Shown here piece by piece: positions 6,066 through 6,464 of a stretch of 6,464 nt of DNA (positions within the stretch are counted from its first letter, which is position 1; each line of letters opens with the position of its first letter). The DNA lies in NCBI GenBank assembly GCA_038233815.1, contig JBBSVE010000164.1, positions 1-6,464 of the forward strand. The letters run 5' to 3'. This DNA comes from JBBSVE01 sp038233815. GTDB lineage: Bacteria; Pseudomonadota; Alphaproteobacteria; Rhodobacterales; Rhodobacteraceae. The notes below the pieces were generated by a model. That model ran no database searches, had not been told where the DNA came from, and saw only the letters and a program-made list of their open reading frames with translations. Made by a program: the position numbers and the translations under genes.

Positions 6066-6448
6066 ATGAGACCTCCGCCAGAACTGCGGCAAGATCGCCG
6101 ACGATCTGTCGTCGAAGCGTCGGCGGCAGGGTCGACCAGAGAACTTTGGGTTCTGTGCTCATCATTATCAAGACAATCTACCACATTTAGTAGATCGAGC
6201 AAAGCTTCTATGCTCAGTTTGGTGGGGGTGTCGGGAAGCGTATGGCACTCAGTTGCGGCCACCGGTACAAGCAAAGTGACACCTTCGCGGTATTCGACCT
6301 CGTAGGATGGTAGAAAATTGCCTCCACGATAGGGCAATCGACCCATTACCCGGAATGATTGCCCATAAAGCGGGTGCCGTGGATCAAGAACCCGTATCTC
6401 ATTCGGGAAAGATTCGTCAGCCTCACCAGACGGGATATTCCTTAACAC
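6062..6448 (-). CDS. small DUF5372-like protein paired with the recombinase (possibly partial)
   Basis: The frame encodes up to 128 residues from a GTG at 6448, but it stays open to the window edge (…AIFSKV before it) and no good ribosome-binding site precedes the GTG. The true start may therefore lie outside. The core VLDPRHPLYGQSFRVMG, then SYEVEYREGVTLLVPVAATE, resembles the small DUF5372-type proteins ('HPL.G..F') found beside large serine recombinases in alphaproteobacteria; I recall this family by pattern only. A helical segment (TKLSIEALLDLLNVVDCL) and an unstructured Ser/Arg-rich tail follow. No catalytic motif, membrane segment or signal peptide is seen. Its TGA overlaps the recombinase ATG by four bases, so the two are translationally coupled and probably act together, for example as an accessory or directionality factor. 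That role is inference. Confidence 0.7.
   Translation of the reverse strand: MLRNIPSGEADESFPNEIRVLDPRHPLYGQSFRVMGRLPYRGGNFLPSYEVEYREGVTLLVPVAATECHTLPDTPTKLSIEALLDLLNVVDCLDNDEHRTQSSLVDPAADASTTDRRRSCRSSGGGLI
6072..6076 (-). promoter_or_regulatory. ribosome-binding site that sets the recombinase start
   Basis: GGAGG on the minus strand lies six bases before ATG 6065-6063. It favours this start over the TTG at 6092 and over the adjacent second ATG at 6062-6060. It lies inside the 3' end of the small upstream gene, consistent with translational coupling. Confidence 0.75.
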
Positions 6449-6464
6449 CTTCGAGAAGATAGCC

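Overview
The window looks like GC-rich alphaproteobacterial DNA, probably Rhodobacteraceae or a Paracoccus-like relative. This is inferred from codon and base usage and from the style of the proteins; no rRNA or other marker is present. Positions 1-3709 belong to a surface-polysaccharide (capsule) locus. From 3981 to the right edge lies a two-gene recombinase module with visibly lower GC and different codon use, which looks like a mobile element.

Polysaccharide part, left to right: the C-terminal part of a GT4-type glycosyltransferase (2-418, +); a small translationally coupled coiled-coil protein with a WRL...PLR tail (408-701, +); a decayed NAD-dependent sugar epimerase/dehydratase on the opposite strand (716-1615, -); a gene-free divergent stretch (1616-1843); then a tight pair encoding a KpsE-type inner-membrane polysaccharide co-polymerase/export protein (1844-3037, +) and a KpsT-type capsule ABC-transporter ATPase (3041-3709, +). 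KpsE and KpsT would act in an ABC-dependent capsule exporter. The permease KpsM and the outer-membrane KpsD are not in this window.

Mobile part: kpsT is followed by 271 bases without a convincing gene (3710-3980), holding some inverted repeats and a short possible coding remnant. Then comes a convergent two-gene operon on the minus strand: a small DUF5372-like protein (6062 to about 6448, possibly running off the edge) overlapping by ATGA a full-length serine recombinase of about 694 residues (3981-6065). That recombinase has a resolvase catalytic domain, a recombinase domain, a zinc ribbon, a coiled coil and C-terminal HTH-like segments. The module sits where a capsule permease gene might have been expected, so the locus may be interrupted.

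The most solid discovery is the epimerase pseudogene. It can be reassembled across three reading frames with individually placed lesions: a missing start codon, an altered Rossmann glycine, a one-base loss in a G run, and two C-terminal deletion junctions. The most open biological question is what the small-protein/serine-recombinase pair does.
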